From Anoplopoma fimbria (lineage: Eukaryota; Chordata; Actinopteri; Perciformes; Anoplopomatidae), in NCBI RefSeq assembly GCF_027596085.1, contig NC_072457.1, forward strand, positions 26,700,831-26,764,830: a DNA stretch of 64,000 nucleotides, given 5' to 3'. A program made the position numbers and the translations under genes. The notes beneath the pieces were generated by a model. That model searched no databases and had not been told where the DNA came from. It was given only the letters and a program-made list of their open reading frames with translations. Position 1 is the stretch's first letter. Every line of letters starts with the position of its first letter. Of this stretch, positions 59,419 to 64,000 are shown in pieces.

Positions 59419-61440
59419 TGTGAGTGTGAGTGTGTGTATGTGAACATGTGATCTGCATTTTTACAAATTGCTAAGTGGCTGCGTAACATACAATATAATA
59501 TATTCAATTATTAACATATACAACATATTATTAATATATACAATGTATTATTAACATATGCAATATATTATTAACATATATAATACAATAGAGATGAGAA
59601 GAAACAATTAGAAATTAGAAATGGTGGATGGTAGGAGTACATAGTTATGGGAATACATTGTGATAATTGTTCTTGCCAAGTTATTAATAGACTGGTGTCT
59701 TCATTACCCGGGTGGATCCTCCCCTACATGAGAATTGTTCTTTGTGCGATGCCATATGTGCACATGATGCTGTGTGTTTAAAAAGTCTCTGTGGACTTGA
59801 TCATTCCTTCTTTTTCCCCTAGTTGCGTTTTAAATACTGCAATACTCTGAAAGCACTTTTTTTTAGCACTAAATTGTACGAAAATGGGTAGTATTTTTGA
59901 AGGTCCATTTTTCTAAAACTAGTGTTTTTTAATGAAACGCTTATTGCTGTGTCTTTCCCAGTAAAGCCTATTGGTGTTAATGTCAGATACTAAGATCCTA
60001 TGCATAGGTGCTTTTGAGCTTAAAAGTACAATTCTAAATTAATGTATTCATGTCCTGCTCTCAATATGTTTGTCTCATGCTCCCTTGCAGTGGAGAGAAA
60101 CGTCAGTCAGCCGCTCAGTGTGTAGACAGATATGATTAGTGACAGTCAAACCCCCAGTTGATTAACGTCAAGTCTTAATCCAGAAAGAAAACATTCTGCG
60201 GGGAGCATGCAAGCTATGATGGCCACTTGACTGGCAATATGTCAATCATAATTTTACAAAGAGGAAATGAAAGCATTGAAGGTCATGTGCCAAAATAGAA
60301 CTGTGTGTTAGAGTGAGTTACAGCAGGGGTAAAGTTTACAGTTAAGAGTATAATTCATCAGTCAGCACTGATTGAGATGTAACTGTATAAAGATGTAATC
60401 GTGTGAATGCTGATTCAGCACATTATAGTTATGCAATCTTTATTAAACTTAAGTCTCTCATATAGAAGTGTTAGGAGCCAATTCACAATGAAACGAAGTG
60501 ATGGTTGTGTCTCCTAGCTCCCTCCTGATTACGGTTAATTCACCTCACCTGTCCAGTCTGCACAGCTGCCTTCCATCAACTGCTCAACTCCACAGTATGT
60601 CTACTCCGGTTTCCCACTCACTCATCGCCAGATCATTATCTCAACTACCTCGATAGCTACACTTTGGCTAATCCGTGTTACTTACATTTCCTCGTATTCT
60701 TGTACCTGAACCCTCAGTACTTTGTCTGCCACTCTCAACCTGCCCACATCTCTATGCCAACTTCTGTGTCAGTGTCCGTTTGTGTTTGGGTCAACCACTG
60801 TGACACCACAACTGAATTACCTGATTCTGTTACACTGCAAAACCTGCAAAAAAAATATCCGTAACCCATCTGTCAGGAGTATTAAGACAACTAAGAGTCT
60901 GGTTTAACAATCACATTCAAACACAGCATCAGAGGTTTACACAAACATGGGAAAACCTTGGATTTATGAATAAAGATCTTTACCTGCTCCTGCTTGTCTT
61001 CCCTCCATATCTTTCCTCTCACAGCTGTGTGTTTCAGATGATGAAGTGTACACAGATAAAAAAAAAAATATATATATATGTTCTGTTCTGAAAGTACAGA
61101 CATACAGCCCACATGCATGTCTCTGATGTCAACAGAGGACTGAATTGTATAAATCATTTCATGAATAAATGTATAATTTATTACATTATGCTATTGAAGG
61201 TGTGTACATTTGGCTGTGTTTCTGTGTGCAGAGGCTGCATAAGTAATGAACAAGAGTCAACCTGACATCCAGTCTGTGGACATTACAAAGACGAGCAGTC
61301 TCCAAAGACCTTTCTGGGAAAGAGGAAACATAATGACACAGTATAAGGATGAGATTTCTGCCTTCTCTTCCTCACTACTAAATTATTGTTAAGTTAAAAG
61401 ATCGTGCAACAAATACCAATCGACACAGCACTAAAACTCG
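57400..61440. other. Gene-poor region, 57.4-61.4 kb
   Basis: No coding exon is recognised on either strand. It contains a (GT)n microsatellite at 59,332-59,435 and an AT-rich tract with near-tandem ATTATTAACATATA units at about 59,505-59,590. Confidence 0.5.
59332..59435. repeat. (GT)n microsatellite
   Basis: About 40 GT units pass into GA-interrupted GT at the right end. Confidence 0.97.
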
Positions 61441-61469
61441 ACCATGGAGATTCTCTCTCAACCATGTTA

Positions 61470-61975
61470 GAGGAAATGTAGACCATTCCCATGGATTTTG
61501 GTTCGGTCCTGAAACTGTACAGTTTTGGGGAAATGTCCATATGGATATAGTCAAAATTCTTGGCTAAGATATAGTCGTGTGTGTTACTTTACTTTGGTAA
61601 TATAGATATTGTGGATTATTATATTATTATATTGTGAGGACAGGTGTCTGCTGAAAATCTTGCTGGCAACTTCTAAGAAGGCTATTACGAAGAAATGGTA
61701 CAAGGAAAAACCACCATCACAAGAAGGATGGTTGTCAACTGTGTTCGAAATGTATGATATGGAACTGTTAACTCACACAATGAGATCCAAAGAGGAGTAA
61801 TGTTGTGAGGTAATGGGAGAAATGGACGATGTTTACATTTCAACGATAAGACAGGATAAGAACCCCTGAATATGTCTCAGGATTTATCATGCTTTTTATG
61901 TTTTGGTTTTTCCCTTTTCGTATGAACGTGTTCTGTCTATGATAAAAAGGCAACAAAAAAAAAGTGTGATAAAAA
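61470..61975 (+). mobile_element. L1/Tx1-like LINE 3' fragment
   Basis: Decayed ORF2 C-terminal sequence reads WFGPETVQFWGNVHMDIVKI, then after stops CLKILLATSKKAITKKWYKE and PPSQEGWLSTVFEMYDMELL. This matches the usual L1/Tx1 pattern (FW, then KKAIT-x-KWYK-x-PP). It ends before an A-rich stretch at about 61,955. Confidence 0.65.
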
Positions 61976-62024
61976 ATATACAGATATAACAGGTTCAGGA
62001 GTTCAAAAATCTCTGTTTTTTAAT

Positions 62025-63578
62025 CACACCATTTTATTCCAAAGAAACCCAAATACAGCACCGAAGCATCTGAACAACTATATATTATCTGGTAAAATGT
62101 ACAGTATGGTCTCTGTTTTGCTTTGGAAATCCTTCATTCTGAACAGCTTTGACATTTTTATTTTTTTCACTTTCAGGAACAGCTTCCATTAGTTTCTCTG
62201 TCATCGCCTCCCCTCATTATATACACCTGATCAGCAGCTTTTCACTGCGGGCCCCTGAATAATTTTATTTTTCATTACACAGAGGAAATGTTGCTGAAAA
62301 ACATTCAACAACTCACAACACATGACTGCTACTATAAAGACATTGGTTGTGTGGTGATATGACATGAAGACCAGAAAATAGAAACTGTTCACATAAACGT
62401 TAATAAAGCAATACTTTAAGTGTCCTAACATACAATAATACTAAGTGAGTGTGTTTGTGTGCTTGGCACTGATCACATTCAGCAATAATATCATCTCGGC
62501 AGGCAATGGTCACTCGCCCGCACCCTAATCCTCCACCACCTGTTGCAAAAACAACACCTGTCCTTTCATAATAAAAGCTTCAGCTCGTACACATTATCAC
62601 GACAATCACTTTAAAGGCTAACGGAGGCTGTGCCAGTTGAGTCTGATCAGAAATAGCCACTTTATATCTTTTCTACTATACAGTAAACAAGGCGCCCAGA
62701 ATAAACACACATAGGTGACACGCAAATGAACAAAGACACAAATTAAGAGGCTTATATACAAAGAGGTCAGAGGTTCTGTGTTCAAAGCTGGCTAAACATT
62801 CACAGGAAAACACTGAGGAGCTGGTAAACAGCAATCAAGCCATTATCTAGAATTACAAACAGTATATATACAAAAAGGATTACAGCATACGTTTCCACAA
62901 GGCTGTACAGATGAAGCCAATCATTCATCACAATTGAACAGTTTAAGTTAAGTGAATAGAACAGAAGTGAGCGGGAGCTTGAAACAGGAAAGTGCCATTT
63001 TACAATAATACAGGTGATATTTTTATCATCTTTTCAGACTAAATCATAACTTGTGGTTTCAAAAGAAAAACCCTGTAATGCCTGTTTTACCCAAATAAAC
63101 TTCTGATACAAAATCTTCTCCACTGGCTTGTCCTTTGTGGCATTTTTGGTACTGAAAAGTAAATTCATTCTTACTTGTTGTGTAACAGTTGAACAGAAAG
63201 TGAGAAAAGGAAGGTGTGAATGTCCCCGTGTCCGTTATGGAGCGTAATAACTGCTGAGAACGGCTGAGAAGGCACTTATGTCAGCGGGATGGGAAAAAAA
63301 AGGGACTCGTTGCACAGCTGGATGATTCATACCACTAGACATGAAAAAAATATTTATGAGGTTGCTTCACCACAATGGACCATGCTGCAATGTATTTTAA
63401 ATGAGTGTTCAGTAAATATTCCTGGAAATGGATTTTTACATTGCAGCGGTAGAAAAGCATCAGCTTTTGCTATTTTGATCAGCTGATCCAATCCTTTTGC
63501 TTTCACTCCTGTAGTCTCGTCTTTTCAATTCATAAAACACCTGATAGACATTGTTCGTAGGTTATTTCTCCAGTCGAG
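62025..63578 (-). other. Probable 3' UTR of the minus-strand gene at the right edge
   Basis: No coding exon is visible. On the minus strand an AATAAA at about 62,038-62,033 lies 1.5 kb downstream of the stop codon at 63,581-63,579, a reasonable polyadenylation site. Inferred from position. Confidence 0.4.
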
Positions 63579-63802
63579 CTATGGATGCAGGGTATAGTCA
63601 GGGCAGTGAGGGACGGAGGTTAAGCCTCGGAGGTCACCATAGAGGTTGCTGTGCAGGTTATCGTGGAGGTTGCTGTGCAGGTTACTGTGGTAGTGGTGGG
63701 TCCGATTCCCGGGCAAGTGGAGGGAGTTTGACATGTAGAGGTGGAGCGGTGCAGGTCTGCTGCTGTGTGGGAGATAGGCGAGTCTGGAGGGTGAGGAGAG
63801 AT
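63579..63802 (-). CDS. Last coding exon of an unidentified gene (partial)
   Basis: A strong pyrimidine tract ending CTCTCTGAAG gives an acceptor at 63,804-63,803 in front of an open frame. It reads LSSPSRLAYLPHSSRPAPLH, then LYMSNSLHLPGN and a short repeat HSNLHSNLHDNLHSNLYGDL, and finishes CPDYTLHP-stop. The NLH/NLY repeat is regular at protein level (H-x-N-L). The sequence looks like a cytoplasmic tail or disordered terminus. I do not recognise the family, and the upstream exons lie beyond the window. Alternatively it is a chance ORF over a degenerate tandem repeat, since the DNA here has repeated GGTTGCTGTGCAGGTTA-like units. Confidence 0.35.
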
Positions 63803-63849
63803 CTTCAGAGAGAGGAAGAAGAGGGCCAGAGTCAATGTACATTATGTTT

Positions 63850-64000
63850 AAAGCAGAGGTTTCCAACCTCCGGACTGTGGATCAGTATCAGGCCTTTGAA
63901 TATTTGCTACCAGGCTGAGAGGAAACATTATGATTCTGCAAAAACAGGTCTATTATAAGCCATTTTTGCAATAATTAGGTTTGAACTTTGTCTCTGCCTT
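63850..64000. mobile_element. hAT-like element end, cut by the window edge
   Basis: GCAGAGGTTTCCAACCTCCG then GACTGTGGATCAGTATC resembles the conserved terminus of hAT/Charlie-type elements. The rest lies outside the window. Confidence 0.45.

Overview
The window is vertebrate nuclear DNA, almost certainly from a ray-finned (teleost) fish. It contains split genes with GT-AG introns that match vertebrate orthologues, many CA/GT microsatellites, L2-tailed SINEs including a V-SINE-like copy with a tRNA-type head, Tc1- and hAT-type MITEs, and 5'-truncated LINEs. No bacterial or viral gene organisation is present. Gene names come from recognised protein sequence, not from a database search.

Layout. 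1-23.5 kb is gene dense: the last exon of avpi1 (+, 483-684), pi4k2a (-, nine exons, 2834-7776), pgam1 (+, four exons, 9501-12437), exosc1 (+, eight exons, 13610-17005) and knop1 (-, seven coding exons, 19086-about 23133). 23.5-31 kb holds gprc5b (-, three coding exons, 26487-30660) with a probable long 3' UTR reaching toward the knop1 promoter. 34.9-44 kb is a tandem pair of LITAF-domain genes (-). 43.7-45.0 kb is a near-perfect inverted repeat built around their 5' exon. 46.3-50.4 kb is a cluster of nested inverted repeats made of GAA tracts, a unique spacer and CGTAA/TGTAA arrays, with a captured zinc-finger exon in one loop. 50.4-63.5 kb is gene poor, with LINE remnants and microsatellites. 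At the right edge is the last exon and 3' UTR of an unidentified minus-strand gene.

The genes do not form a pathway; most are housekeeping: phosphoinositide kinase, glycolytic mutase, RNA exosome cap subunit, nucleolar lysine-rich protein, orphan GPCR, and endosomal LITAF-type zinc proteins. By general knowledge of human gene order, AVPI1-PI4K2A-PGAM1-EXOSC1 lie together on 10q24, KNOP1-GPRC5B on 16p12, and LITAF on 16p13, so this fish segment joins two human blocks.

Main points for a second look: the nested foldback cluster (46.3-50.4 kb); the 0.5 kb-arm palindrome (43.7-45.0 kb); a 569-bp patch shared at about 99.6% identity between the two LITAF copies that rearranges the exons of one of them; an internal duplication of a phase-0 exon pair in knop1, together with two opposite 1-nt frameshifts in its lysine-rich exon; and a U12-type intron in exosc1.
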